This document shows positions 36,074-46,185 of a stretch of DNA of 64,000 nucleotides, piece after piece. Every line of letters starts with the position of its first letter. The stretch's first letter is position 1. The notes below the pieces were generated by a model that was given only the letters and a program-made list of their open reading frames with translations, was not told where the DNA came from and ran no database searches. A program made the translations under genes and the position numbers. The DNA comes from Variimorphobacter saccharofermentans (GTDB lineage Bacteria > Bacillota > Clostridia > Lachnospirales > Lachnospiraceae): positions 1,517,001-1,581,000 of the forward strand of contig NZ_JACEGA010000001.1 of the NCBI RefSeq assembly GCF_014174405.1, written 5' to 3'.

Positions 36074-37636
36074 ATGACAATATCAAAGAAACAAGAATTA
36101 ATAAGGGGAGCAGGAATACTAATGCCAATCAGTGCATTACCATCTTCCTATGGAATTGGTACTTTGGGCAGGGAGGCATATCGTTTTGCTGATTTTCTAT
36201 ATCGGATTGGTTGTCGTTATTGGCAGGTACTTCCTGTGGGACCAACCAGTTATGGTGACAGCCCTTATCAATCCTTTTCTGCATTTGCCGGAAATCCGTA
36301 TTTTATAGATCTGGATTTCTTAGCAGAGGAAGGTTTGCTAAAGCCAGAAGAGATTATGGAACAGGAATGGCAACAGGAGGAAGACTGCATTGACTATGCA
36401 AGGATTTATCAGTTGCGTTTTTGCATCCTTAGAAAGGCATATCATAGAAGTAATCATAAGGATACACAGGAATTTATTCGTTTTCGCAATAAGAATTGCT
36501 ATTGGCTAAAGGATTATTGTAGATACATGGCAATAAAGGAGCATTTTGATAGTCATGAGTGGCAATTGTGGGAGGATAATATTCGTAACAGAGATCGAAA
36601 TGCAATCGAGTATTATGACAGCTTATTAGAGGATGAGATTGACTTCTGGGAATTTTGCCAATATAAATTCAGAGAACAATGGGATCGGTTAAAGTCCTAT
36701 GTTAATAAGCTGGATATACAGGTAATCGGTGATATTCCTCTTTATGTTGCTGCCGACAGTTCGGATGTATGGGTTCATACAGATTTATTCGAATTGGATC
36801 AGAGGAAGAACCCGGTGAATGTAGCAGGGGTACCACCAGATGCATTTTCTGATTTGGGTCAGCGATGGGGTAATCCTCTTTACAGATGGGATACCATTGA
36901 GAAAAATGATTTCATCTGGTGGAGAGAGAGAATGAGAATTTCAGCAGAGCTGTATGATGTAATCCGAATCGATCACTTTATCGGAGTTGTAAATTACTAC
37001 TCCATACCTGCGGATTGCCCCACTGCAGTTGAAGGTGAATGGAAAAAGGGACCGGGAAGCAAGTTAACGAAGATTATAAGTGAATCAATCGGTGATGCCA
37101 AAATCATAGCGGAGGACTTAGGGGTACTGACACAGGAGGTAAGAGATCTGATTGAACAAACAGGATATCCTGGTATGAGGATCCTGGAATTTGGTTTAGA
37201 GGGTCCTGCAGATCATGAATATCTGCCTCATAATTATAAGAGTACTAATCTGGTAGCATATACGGGAACCCATGATAATGAGACACTGGTTGGTTATCTG
37301 GCCGACAAGACGGAGGAGGAACTGAGCTTCACTTATCGCTATTTTAACGTTAGTAGCAAGGAGGAACTTCCTTATGCTGTGATCCGTTCTTTGTATTCCA
37401 GTATTGCGGATGTTGTAATTGTACAAATGCAGGATTTACTACTGCTTGATAATTCGGCAAGAATGAATTTTCCATCCACCATCGGAGGTAACTGGAAATG
37501 GCGCATGAAGCAGGAGCATTATGAATTCCTGAATGAGGAGATATTAAGAGAATATGCTGATCTTTCTGCACGTTCACCGAAAATAAATGAGAAAACAGAA
37601 TTGGATGTTACGAAAGAGGTTGAAGATACAGAGTAA
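36074..37636 (+). CDS. malQ: 4-alpha-glucanotransferase (amylomaltase)
   Basis: This 520-residue GH77 enzyme transfers glucan units between maltodextrins and releases glucose. Landmarks: RGAGILMPISALPSSYGIGTLG, GDSPYQSFSAFAGNPYFID, the nucleophile region VIRIDHFIGVVNYYSIPA, acid region AKIIAEDLGVLT, and YTGTHDNETLVGYL. Length is standard once the start is set at ATG 36074; the frame is open from 35957, but that region contains the promoter. It is the first gene after the LacI operator and is followed by glgP after ~45 bases, giving a glucan-processing operon. Confidence 0.95.
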   Translation: MTISKKQELIRGAGILMPISALPSSYGIGTLGREAYRFADFLYRIGCRYWQVLPVGPTSYGDSPYQSFSAFAGNPYFIDLDFLAEEGLLKPEEIMEQEWQQEEDCIDYARIYQLRFCILRKAYHRSNHKDTQEFIRFRNKNCYWLKDYCRYMAIKEHFDSHEWQLWEDNIRNRDRNAIEYYDSLLEDEIDFWEFCQYKFREQWDRLKSYVNKLDIQVIGDIPLYVAADSSDVWVHTDLFELDQRKNPVNVAGVPPDAFSDLGQRWGNPLYRWDTIEKNDFIWWRERMRISAELYDVIRIDHFIGVVNYYSIPADCPTAVEGEWKKGPGSKLTKIISESIGDAKIIAEDLGVLTQEVRDLIEQTGYPGMRILEFGLEGPADHEYLPHNYKSTNLVAYTGTHDNETLVGYLADKTEEELSFTYRYFNVSSKEELPYAVIRSLYSSIADVVIVQMQDLLLLDNSARMNFPSTIGGNWKWRMKQEHYEFLNEEILREYADLSARSPKINEKTELDVTKEVEDTE

Positions 37637-37682
37637 ATATGGAGTTGATTCATAAAAAATCAGTGCAGGAATGAGGAGAAAT

Positions 37683-40019
37683 ATGGATAGTAATTTTAAG
37701 GCAAATGTAAATGCTGTATTAGATCTGGATTACGGGGTATCAATTAAGGAAGCAAATACAATTCAGCTTTATAATGCAGTATCCAAAGCAGCTATGAAAA
37801 GCCTGGGTAAGAATTGGAGCCTGGAAGCTAACGGTAAGAAGGTTTGTTATCTTTCCGCAGAATTCTTAATAGGTCGTATGATTTATAACAATCTGTATAA
37901 CATGGGATTGTTAAATCAGTTTTTCGAGCTGATGAGTGAAAACAACTTGGATATTCGTATATTTGAAGATATCGAGGATGCTGCACTAGGTAACGGCGGA
38001 TTGGGAAGACTGGCAGCCTGCTTCCTGGATTCAGGAGCAACACTTGGTATCACTCTGAACGGATATGGCATCCGGTACAAATACGGTCTATTTAAACAAT
38101 ACTTTGAGAACGGCTTTCAGATGGAAATGCCGGACGATTGGCAGAGGTTTGGAGATCCATGGTCCGTCAGAAAGGAAGAGGAAAAAGTCCGGATTGATTT
38201 TAAGAACCAATCCGTATATGCAGTTCCCTATGATACTCCTGTTATAGGCTATGGTGATAAAAAAGTGAATACACTGCGCTTATGGCAGGCAGAACCCATT
38301 GAAAGCTTTGATTTTGAACTATTTAATGAGCAAAAATACGATAAGGCATCGAAAAACAGAAATGAAGCAGAAGCAATCAGCAGCTTATTATATCCAAATG
38401 ATAGCACCAATCAGGGGAAGAAGCTTCGATTAAAGCAGGAATACTTTTTTTCATCGGCAACTCTTCAGGATATGAAAAGAAAATATAAGAAAAAGTATGG
38501 GGATGACTTTAATCGTTTTTCTGCTGAGTATGCGATTCAATTAAATGATACGCATCCGGTAATCGCCATACCAGAGTTTATCCGTTTGATGATGGAAGAA
38601 GAAGGTATTAGCTTTGCTAAGGCTTTGCGGATTGCAAAGGAAACCTTTGCATATACGAACCACACAGTAATGTCAGAGGCATTGGAAAAGTGGAATGCTA
38701 CCCTGTTTAAAGCGGTTGTACCTCAGGTATACAAATACATTACAATGATCCAAAAAGCGTTAGTAAAGGAGTTAAAAACCTTTGGTAAAGTGACAACTGA
38801 GGAGCAAAAGCCCTACCTGATCATCGACAACAATACCATTCATATGGCCAAACTTGCAATCTATGCAAGTCATTCTACAAATGGGGTAGCACAGCTTCAC
38901 ACAGACATTCTAAAGAAGGATGCATTAAAAGAATGGTATGAGATTTATCCTGAGCGCTTTAATAACAAAACCAATGGAATTACTCAACGCAGATGGCTTG
39001 CATTAGCTAACATGGAGCTTTCAGGCTTTATTACGGATAAAATCGGCAGTTCCTGGGTCACAAATCTGGATCATTTGAAGGAACTTGAGAAATTCGCCAA
39101 TGATAAGATAGTAATCAAGCAGTTTGGAGATATTAAACGGATTAAGAAAAGACAATTAGCTGATTATATCTACAAAAAGGAAGGCATCCGGATTGATCCT
39201 GACTTTATCTTTGACATACAGGTGAAAAGACTTCATGAATATAAGCGTCAGTTGTTGAACGCATTTTCTATTTTGGATATCTATTATGGACTGAAGGAAG
39301 GAAGAATTACCGAATTCAATCCTACCGTATTTCTCTTTGGTGCCAAGGCAGCTCCCGGATACTACAGAGCTAAGGGAATTATTAAGTATATTAATGAAAT
39401 AGCGAAAATGATTGATGATGACGCATCAGTAAAGGATAAGCTAAAGGTTGTGTTTGTATCAAATTATAATGTTTCCTATGCGGAAAAGCTCACACCTGCA
39501 GCTGATATTTCCGAACAGATCTCAACAGCGGGTACAGAGGCATCCGGTACCGGTAATATGAAATTCATGTTAAACGGAGCGGTTACCTTAGGGACCTATG
39601 ACGGAGCCAATGTAGAAATCGTGGATCAGGCAGGAGAAGAGAATAATTATATCTTCGGTGCAAGAGTGGAGGACATCGAAGCGATAAAGAATGACTATGA
39701 TCCGATGAAATTATATAAGCAACATCCAAGAATTAAAAAGGTGCTTGATACACTCATAGACGGTACATTTGATGATGGAGGAACTGGAATGTTCCAGGAG
39801 TTATATGAATCGATATTAACAGGTGCTAGCTGGCACAAGCCGGATCATTATTATCTGTTACTTGATTTTCTGCCCTATTGTGAAACAAAGCTTAGGGTGA
39901 ATGCGGATTATTCCGATACTTTTACTTTCCGGAGAAAGTGCTTTTTAAATACCGCGAATGCCGGTAAATTCTCAAGCGATAGGACTATTAGGGATTACGC
40001 AAATGAAATATGGAACTAA
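37683..40019 (+). CDS. glgP: Glycogen/maltodextrin phosphorylase
   Basis: This 778-residue PLP enzyme of family GT35 releases glucose-1-phosphate from alpha-1,4-glucans. Marks: CYLSAEFLIGRMIYNNL, ALGNGGLGRLAACFLDS, GYGIRYKYGLFKQ, NDTHPVIAIPE, ERFNNKTNGITQRRWL, and the PLP-site region EASGTGNMKFMLNGAVTLGT with the Schiff-base Lys. Start ATG 37683 is set by GAGGAG just upstream; the longer frame from 37671 overlaps that site. It works with malQ to feed maltodextrin into glycolysis and is probably co-transcribed with it. Confidence 0.96.
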   Translation: MDSNFKANVNAVLDLDYGVSIKEANTIQLYNAVSKAAMKSLGKNWSLEANGKKVCYLSAEFLIGRMIYNNLYNMGLLNQFFELMSENNLDIRIFEDIEDAALGNGGLGRLAACFLDSGATLGITLNGYGIRYKYGLFKQYFENGFQMEMPDDWQRFGDPWSVRKEEEKVRIDFKNQSVYAVPYDTPVIGYGDKKVNTLRLWQAEPIESFDFELFNEQKYDKASKNRNEAEAISSLLYPNDSTNQGKKLRLKQEYFFSSATLQDMKRKYKKKYGDDFNRFSAEYAIQLNDTHPVIAIPEFIRLMMEEEGISFAKALRIAKETFAYTNHTVMSEALEKWNATLFKAVVPQVYKYITMIQKALVKELKTFGKVTTEEQKPYLIIDNNTIHMAKLAIYASHSTNGVAQLHTDILKKDALKEWYEIYPERFNNKTNGITQRRWLALANMELSGFITDKIGSSWVTNLDHLKELEKFANDKIVIKQFGDIKRIKKRQLADYIYKKEGIRIDPDFIFDIQVKRLHEYKRQLLNAFSILDIYYGLKEGRITEFNPTVFLFGAKAAPGYYRAKGIIKYINEIAKMIDDDASVKDKLKVVFVSNYNVSYAEKLTPAADISEQISTAGTEASGTGNMKFMLNGAVTLGTYDGANVEIVDQAGEENNYIFGARVEDIEAIKNDYDPMKLYKQHPRIKKVLDTLIDGTFDDGGTGMFQELYESILTGASWHKPDHYYLLLDFLPYCETKLRVNADYSDTFTFRRKCFLNTANAGKFSSDRTIRDYANEIWN

Positions 40020-40125
40020 TATGTGAAAACATATTTTTTCACGACATGGAGGCATTCCTTGTCGACAGACAAACCTTGTCTGATACATCGAAAGAATCTA
40101 AATGAAAAGGAAAGAGGTAGAGATT

Positions 40126-41442
40126 ATGAAAAAATTATCAAAACTTTTGGCATTACTAATGATTAGCGTAATGATAATCGGAAGCTTTGCTGCTTGTGGT
40201 AGCAAGAAAGACACAAAACAAGAAGAAACAAAAAATGATCAATCAAATGAAACTACAACGGAAGACTCTAAAGATACTCCGGCTGCGACGGAAGCGGCTC
40301 CGGAAGTACAGGACGTTGCTCTGAAGGTATGGGGGCCTCAAGAAGAGCAGGAATTATTGGCTCAGATGACGGCAAGCTTTGCTGCTGCTCATCCGGAATA
40401 TAATATCACCTTTGAGTTCGGTGTGGTTGCTGAAGGCGATGCAGCGACTGAATTACAAAAGGATCCTGCTGCAGCTGCAGATGTATTTGCATTTGCATCT
40501 GATCAAACAGCAAATTTAGTGAATGCTGGTATCTTATATCCCATTACATTAAATGCAGATGCAGTAAAAGCAGCAAACTCTGAGGCATCTATTTCAGCTG
40601 CGACTATTGACGGTCAGTTATATGCTCATCCTTTTACACCAAACTCCTGGTTCATGTATTATGATAAGAGCAAATATACAGAAGAAGAAGTGAAATCTTT
40701 AGAAATTATGATGGCAAAAGATTTGGGTGAAGGAGTTAAGAATTTCTCAGTGGACTTAAATAATGGATGGTACTTATCCTCCTTCTTCTTTGCTGGTGGT
40801 TGTCAATTATTTGGACCAGATGGAAGAGATGCAAACACAGTAACCTTTAATGATGCAAACGGTCTTGCGGTTGCAAATTATCTTATTGATCTTGCGGCTA
40901 ATCCGAAATTCCTCGATGAAGATAACGGTAATATCTTAACCGCATTCAAGGAAGGCACTTTGGCAGCAGCATGCTCCGGTACTTGGAATGCAGAGACCAT
41001 TAAAGAAGCTCTGGGTGATAACTATGCGGCAACAAAACTTCCTACAATCAAAATCAATGGGGAAGACAGACAGTTAAGTAACTTCGCTGACTTTAAATTA
41101 ATCGGTGTTAATTCCCAGACAAAATATCCGATTCCTGCGATGCAATTAGCAGAGTGGTTAGCTAACGAAGAGAATCAGAAAATACGTTTTGAAGCAAGAA
41201 GTATTGCTCCTACAAATCTTGCACTAACTCAGGATCCTGCAGTTCTTGAAAATCCTGCTGTAGCAGCTCTCAGCTTACAAACATCTTTTTCAACATTACA
41301 GTCCTCCATTCCTCAGATGGGTAACTACTGGGCACCTGCTGAAGCATTTGGTACGGAGGTTCTTAACGGAACTGTAACAAAAGAAAATGCTCAGGAGAAG
41401 CTGGATGCATTTGTGGAAAGTATCCTTTCATCAATCGGTTAA
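40126..41442 (+). CDS. malE: Maltodextrin ABC transporter substrate-binding lipoprotein
   Basis: This 438-residue extracellular lipoprotein is the binding component of the maltodextrin importer. A signal peptide, KKLSKLLALLMISVMIIG, ends at a lipobox FAAC with Cys24. A low-complexity acidic Thr/Glu/Lys linker to about residue 65 precedes the binding fold (ALKVWGPQEEQELLAQM and AAADVFAFASDQTANLV). The long linker is usual for lipid-anchored binding proteins. ATG 40126 after AAGAGGTAGAG is preferred over 40102. Maltose specificity is inferred from malQ, glgP and amylase neighbours. A 149-base family B element separates it from the permease. Confidence 0.9.
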   Translation: MKKLSKLLALLMISVMIIGSFAACGSKKDTKQEETKNDQSNETTTEDSKDTPAATEAAPEVQDVALKVWGPQEEQELLAQMTASFAAAHPEYNITFEFGVVAEGDAATELQKDPAAAADVFAFASDQTANLVNAGILYPITLNADAVKAANSEASISAATIDGQLYAHPFTPNSWFMYYDKSKYTEEEVKSLEIMMAKDLGEGVKNFSVDLNNGWYLSSFFFAGGCQLFGPDGRDANTVTFNDANGLAVANYLIDLAANPKFLDEDNGNILTAFKEGTLAAACSGTWNAETIKEALGDNYAATKLPTIKINGEDRQLSNFADFKLIGVNSQTKYPIPAMQLAEWLANEENQKIRFEARSIAPTNLALTQDPAVLENPAVAALSLQTSFSTLQSSIPQMGNYWAPAEAFGTEVLNGTVTKENAQEKLDAFVESILSSIG

Positions 41443-41567
41443 TTCCTTGACATAATTTGAGTTGGAACTAAGTCCATTTTCACATATTGTGACTCTGAGT
41501 GAGGTGATTACTTAATCCGTATTGAACTTCACTCTGAGTGACGATATTATATAATATAGTAAAGTAT

Positions 41568-41716
41568 AGGTAATTGCGAAACTATATAATCGTGGTCATT
41601 GTGTATACAGTGGATGCATGTTCCGAAGCAAACCATAGTGGAAGGAGCGGGTTTGCGTAGGAATATCTATCTGCTGTATACATAATTAAGATAACTTCAG
41701 AGTTTCGCAATTGCCT
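41568..41716. mobile_element. Family B MITE-like element, copy 2 (inside the malEFG operon)
   Basis: This 149-base element has 16-bp terminal inverted repeats, AGGTAATTGCGAAACT and AGTTTCGCAATTGCCT (one mismatch). It is flanked by an apparent 14-bp target duplication, ATATAGTAAAGTAT (41554-41567 and 41717-41730). The centre matches copy 1 (26679-26866) in reverse complement. It lies 17 bases before the permease ribosome site, in a 305-base gap. The same gap holds ACTCTGAGTGA twice (41492 and 41531). Confidence 0.88.
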
Positions 41717-41747
41717 ATATAGTAAAGTATTTATGGAGGGCAATGAT

Positions 41748-43154
41748 GTGAATAAAGGTTTTTTTCAGTCGATTGCAAAGGGATTTAAGGGGATTGGAAG
41801 ATGGTTTATGTTTTTCGGACAGACCTTTCTTAAGGGGGACATCCTTACAAAAATATCGTTCATCATCATGGGTCTTTCCAATCTATTAAGAGGACAAATC
41901 ATAAAAGGTTTGTTATTTTTAGTAATTCAGATATCTTACATTTATTATATGATAACAAAAGGGCTATCTTCTTTTGCTGGATTAAAAACACTGGGTACAA
42001 AGCAACAGGGGATGGTAATGGATGAATCTCTTGGAATCTTTGTGGTTCAACAGGGTGATAATTCCATGCTGATCTTACTGGCAGGTGTAATTGCTATTTT
42101 TGTATCAGTTTTATTTATTGTTATTTGGAGAGCAAGCATTAAGGCAGGGTACGAAGCTCAGATATTGAAAGAACAAGGGAAAAAACTTCCTGATTTTTTG
42201 CAGGATATACAGACTTATTTTGATGCAAAACTAAATAGAACCTTAATGGCATTACCACTCACTGGTATATTGTTATTTACCGTTTTACCGTTATTCTTTA
42301 TGATCTTAATTGCATTTACGAATTTTGATAATGCACATCAGCCCCCGGGAAATCTTTTTACTTGGGTAGGCTTTCAGAACTTTCAAACCATATTATTATC
42401 AGGTGAGACTATCGCAAAAACTTTCTGGCCGGTTCTTGGATGGACGTTGACCTGGGCTGTTTTTGCCACTTTCCTAAATTATATTGGAGGTATTTTACTG
42501 GCGCTTCTGATTAACAAGGATGGAGTTCGTTTTAAAGGCTTATGGAGAACGATATTTGTTATCTCCATTGCAATACCGCAATTTGTTTCACTACTCATTG
42601 TCCGAACAATGTTAAATGATAACGGTTCCGTTAACATGCTCTTAAGAGAACTGGGAATCATTGGGCCGAAGGAGTTTCTTCCGTTTCTCTCAGATCCGAC
42701 ATGGGCAAGGATTAGCGTCATTATCGTTAATCTTTGGGTGGGCATTCCCTATACCATGCTTTCCACTACAGGAATTCTTATGAATATTCCGAAGGATTTG
42801 TATGAAGCTGCAAGAGTGGATGGCGCGAATCCCTTTGTGATTTTTGTTAAAATTACTATGCCCTATGTATTCTTCGTTACAACTCCATATTTGATCACAC
42901 AGTTTATTGGTAATATCAATAACTTTAATGTTATATATTTCTTAACTGGAGGTGGACCTATGAGTCTGGCTTATTATCAGGCAGGTAAGACTGATTTACT
43001 TGTCACCTGGTTGTATAAGCTGACAACAGGAACTATGAAAGATTATTCCTATGCATCCACCATCGGTATTATTGTATTTATTTTGTCTGCAGTGTTCTCG
43101 TTATCCACCTACAGAAGAACCGCATCCTATAAGCGAGAGGAGGAGTTCCAATAA
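41748..43154 (+). CDS. malF: Maltodextrin ABC transporter permease (MalF type)
   Basis: This 468-residue membrane subunit has an N-terminal extension of ~150 residues with extra membrane spans before the conserved MalF core. The core has LPLFFMILIAFTNFDNAHQPPG, a domain facing outside and the EAA loop YEAARVDGANPFVIFVKITMP. The start is taken as GTG 41748, eight bases after GGAGG; the ATG at 41733 would put the ribosome site inside the gene. The stop overlaps the malG start by one base, so translation is probably coupled. Confidence 0.92.
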   Translation: MNKGFFQSIAKGFKGIGRWFMFFGQTFLKGDILTKISFIIMGLSNLLRGQIIKGLLFLVIQISYIYYMITKGLSSFAGLKTLGTKQQGMVMDESLGIFVVQQGDNSMLILLAGVIAIFVSVLFIVIWRASIKAGYEAQILKEQGKKLPDFLQDIQTYFDAKLNRTLMALPLTGILLFTVLPLFFMILIAFTNFDNAHQPPGNLFTWVGFQNFQTILLSGETIAKTFWPVLGWTLTWAVFATFLNYIGGILLALLINKDGVRFKGLWRTIFVISIAIPQFVSLLIVRTMLNDNGSVNMLLRELGIIGPKEFLPFLSDPTWARISVIIVNLWVGIPYTMLSTTGILMNIPKDLYEAARVDGANPFVIFVKITMPYVFFVTTPYLITQFIGNINNFNVIYFLTGGGPMSLAYYQAGKTDLLVTWLYKLTTGTMKDYSYASTIGIIVFILSAVFSLSTYRRTASYKREEEFQ

Positions 43155-44008
43155 TGAAACAACGATCAATGAGTACAAAACGTATTGTATCGAATACATT
43201 GTCATATATCCTCTTAATCGTGCTGTCCTTTATTTGGCTTATCCCCATTGCTTGGGTTATTATTACCTCCTTCCGTGGAGAAACAGGATCTTATATTCCA
43301 TATTTCTGGCCGAAATCATTTACATTTAATAACTACATTAAGCTGTTTACCGAGACGGATCAATTCTACTTTGGTAAATGGTTTGGCAACACATTGTTTG
43401 TAGCTGTTTTTTCATGTTTGTTATCCACCTTCTATGTGTTAGGGATTTCTTATTCTGTATCACGTTTACGCTTTCGGATGAGAAAACCTTTTATGAACGT
43501 AGCATTGATTTTGGGAATGTTTCCTGGATTTATGTCTATGATTGCTGTTTATTATATCTTAAAAGGGTTGAATATTACACAATCCCTGTTATCACTCATT
43601 CTGGTTTATTCCGGAGGAGCCGGTCTTGTATTTTATATTGCCAAAGGCTTTTTTGATACTATACCCAGATCCATTGATGAAGCAGCCTGGATTGATGGGG
43701 CATCGAAATGGAAGGTATTTACCAATATTACTATTCCTTTATCTAAACCGATTATTATTTATACAATATTAACCTCCTTTATTTCTCCATGGACTGATTA
43801 TATTTTTGTCAGTGTTATCATGGGTGACAAGTATGATAACTATACGGTGGCATTAGGATTATATAAAATGCTGGAGAAAGAGTTTATCACCACCTGGTAT
43901 ACCAGATTTGCAGCAGGAGCAGTGGTTGTATCGATTCCAATTGCAATATTGTTCATTGTAATGCAAAGGTTCTATACCGAGGGAGTATCCGGTGCTGTGA
44001 AGGGTTAA
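43154..44008 (+). CDS. malG: Maltodextrin ABC transporter permease (MalG type)
   Basis: This 284-residue second membrane subunit has six hydrophobic spans. MalG-family marks are WLIPIAWVIITSFRGETG, FPGFMSMIAVYYILKGL, the EAA loop IDEAAWIDGASKWKVFTNITIPLSKP, and a C-terminus ending GVSGAVKG. ATG 43154 shares its A with the malF stop codon, and GAGGAGG lies 11-17 bases upstream. No ATPase follows, so a shared MsmX-type ATPase elsewhere in the genome is expected. Confidence 0.94.
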   Translation: MKQRSMSTKRIVSNTLSYILLIVLSFIWLIPIAWVIITSFRGETGSYIPYFWPKSFTFNNYIKLFTETDQFYFGKWFGNTLFVAVFSCLLSTFYVLGISYSVSRLRFRMRKPFMNVALILGMFPGFMSMIAVYYILKGLNITQSLLSLILVYSGGAGLVFYIAKGFFDTIPRSIDEAAWIDGASKWKVFTNITIPLSKPIIIYTILTSFISPWTDYIFVSVIMGDKYDNYTVALGLYKMLEKEFITTWYTRFAAGAVVVSIPIAILFIVMQRFYTEGVSGAVKG

Positions 44009-44020
44009 TAAATGCAAAGA

Positions 44021-44214
44021 GGAGGGCTGTAACATAATGTAACAACAGGGATTATGACTTACCAAAATGCACTGTCGGAAGAACATGTTGCTGTATTTTG
44101 TATGAATCAGGCGAATATTCACATTCGCATGAGACATACAAAATCAGTAACGTGTCCTTCCGTCTGTGTGTGAGGTAAGTCATAATCCCTGAAGATACAT
44201 TATGCTACAGCTCC
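44021..44214. repeat. Family A palindromic element, full form
   Basis: This 194-base imperfect palindrome lies between malG and the amylase. Outer arms GGAGGGCTGTAACATAATGT / ACATTATGCTACAGCTCC. Next, CAGGGATTATGACTTACC / GGTAAGTCATAATCCCTG. Then GTCGGAAGAACA / ...GTGTCCTTCCG and ATTTTGTATG / CATACAAAAT. The loop holds one GCGAATATTC unit. It could reduce read-through into the amylase gene. Confidence 0.85.
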
Positions 44215-44247
44215 ATTATATAAACTGATGTATATCAAGGGGGCTAT

Positions 44248-46026
44248 ATGAGAAAATTTGCATTATGTATTGTGGTTTTGCTCTCGCTTATTATGACGGG
44301 ATGTAGTAATACAGATCAGAGGAAGGCTTCAGATAGAACAGATACGAAGCAGAAAGAGGATGCAAGCTTGGGTGACAGCATCCTATCGGAGGATGAGCAG
44401 AAGGCGGTAGACTCACAAGAAAAAGCCGATGGTGTTACCGAAGCGGAGAAAACGAATAAGAAGATGGAATATCAATATAATCAGATACTCAATATCATAA
44501 ATGATAACTATCGTACCTATTATGAGGTCTTTTTATACTCTTTTTGTGATAGTAATGGAGATGGGATCGGTGATATCAATGGCTTGATTTCAAAGCTCGA
44601 TTATATTAACGATGGGGATCCGAATTCCGACAAGGATTTAGGCTTCAACGGGATATGGCTTATGCCGATCATGCCATCTGACACCTACCACAAATATGAT
44701 GTGATCGATTATTATGGAATAGATAGTCAATATGGTACTTTGGAGGATTTTCAACGCTTATTGCAGGAGTGTGATAAAAGAGGAGTTAAAGTGATAATTG
44801 ATTTAGTACTCAATCATACTTCCTCCAACCACCCATGGTTTTTATCAGCAGTAAAGAGCTTGGCAATAGAACCTTGTGGACAGGATGTATGTGTTCATGA
44901 GGAACTGTGCAGAGAACATAATCCCTATGTTAATTATTATAATTTTGTCCAGGGTAAGCCGGATGGAACTACATATTATGAAACCGGCGTGAAGGATTGG
45001 TATTATGAGGGAGTCTTTACTTCTAACATGCCCGATCTGAATCTGGCGGATAAGAACTTACGAAAAGATATAGAGGACATTATGGATTATTGGCTGGATA
45101 TGGGAGTTGGTGGTTTCCGTCTGGATGCGGCTCTGCATTATTATTCCGATAATACGGAAAAGAATACGGAGGTATTATCCTGGTTAAATCAATTTATTAA
45201 GAATAAGAATAAAAATAACTATATGGTAGCTGAAGTATGGACGAATTTCTCTACCTTCTCAAAATATTATGCCAGTGGGATAGACAGTATATTTAATTTT
45301 GCATTTGCTGCAGAAAGTGGAAGAATTGCTGAGATCATCAATTTGAAAGGCTATGATAATTCTGCAAAAGCCTTTGGAGAAGGAATGCTTCAGGTACAGA
45401 AAGCGATTCGTAAGTATAACCCTGAGGGTATTGATGCTCCTTTTTATACGAATCATGATACTGCCAGATCAGCCGGATTTTATTCGGATAATGCAGAAAA
45501 GACAAAGATGGCAGGCGGAATGAATCTCATGATGAATGGAAATGTATTTGTTTATTATGGAGAAGAGCTTGGCATGAGTGGTAGCGGAAGAGATGAAAAT
45601 AAACGCGCACCTATGTATTGGTCGGCAAATGATACTCCCGACATGACCATTGGTCCCGGTAACATGGATCGGATCAGCCATTATTTTGGTAGTTATGAGG
45701 AACAGGTATCAGATCCACTTTCCATTTATAATTATTATAAGAGAGCAATCAGATTAAGAAATGAAAATCCTGAGATAGCGAGAGGTGAGATTTCGCTTAT
45801 TACTGATATAGCGGATATGGATATCTGTGCTCTAACCAAAACCTTTCAAAATAATAAAATTATCATGATTTTTAATATCTCAGAGGAGAAAAAGAAGTTG
45901 ACTTTAAGCAAAGAAACCTATGGTTATGAAGGAATACGTGGATATCTATCAGCAAATGGGGAAGAGGTGTTAATAGACGGAGAAACCATAAGTCTTCCGC
46001 CATACTCCATTGTAATCCTGAAATAA
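44248..46026 (+). CDS. Alpha-amylase family GH13 lipoprotein
   Basis: This 592-residue extracellular alpha-glucan hydrolase is anchored by a lipid: signal LCIVVLLSLIMTGC with lipobox Cys19. A charged linker to ~residue 75 precedes the GH13 barrel: FLYSFCDSNGDGIGDINGL, conserved region I IIDLVLNHTS, region II GGFRLDAALHYY with nucleophile Asp, region III MVAEVWTNF with acid Glu, and region IV YTNHDTARS. A C-terminal beta domain ends the protein. It would cut starch outside the cell for import by the maltodextrin transporter just upstream. GGGGG lies four to eight bases before ATG 44248. Confidence 0.93.
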   Translation: MRKFALCIVVLLSLIMTGCSNTDQRKASDRTDTKQKEDASLGDSILSEDEQKAVDSQEKADGVTEAEKTNKKMEYQYNQILNIINDNYRTYYEVFLYSFCDSNGDGIGDINGLISKLDYINDGDPNSDKDLGFNGIWLMPIMPSDTYHKYDVIDYYGIDSQYGTLEDFQRLLQECDKRGVKVIIDLVLNHTSSNHPWFLSAVKSLAIEPCGQDVCVHEELCREHNPYVNYYNFVQGKPDGTTYYETGVKDWYYEGVFTSNMPDLNLADKNLRKDIEDIMDYWLDMGVGGFRLDAALHYYSDNTEKNTEVLSWLNQFIKNKNKNNYMVAEVWTNFSTFSKYYASGIDSIFNFAFAAESGRIAEIINLKGYDNSAKAFGEGMLQVQKAIRKYNPEGIDAPFYTNHDTARSAGFYSDNAEKTKMAGGMNLMMNGNVFVYYGEELGMSGSGRDENKRAPMYWSANDTPDMTIGPGNMDRISHYFGSYEEQVSDPLSIYNYYKRAIRLRNENPEIARGEISLITDIADMDICALTKTFQNNKIIMIFNISEEKKKLTLSKETYGYEGIRGYLSANGEEVLIDGETISLPPYSIVILK

Positions 46027-46090
46027 TATATCACAAGATTGGGAGAACGTATTCAGATTAGGTACAGTCACATAACAGATAATTAGTATA

Positions 46091-46152
46091 CGGAAAGAGC
46101 ACCTGTATTTCATAAACGGATTATCGATTATGGAATACAGGTGCTCTTTCCG
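46091..46152. terminator. Bidirectional terminator hairpin
   Basis: CGGAAAGAGCACCTGTATT (from 46091) pairs with AATACAGGTGCTCTTTCCG (to 46152), extended by CATAA/TTATG after one unpaired base on each side. It separates the convergent amylase gene and the hypothetical pair. Confidence 0.82.
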
Positions 46153-46185
46153 GGTGTATTGTAGTTGAGTGACAGTATTATGATT

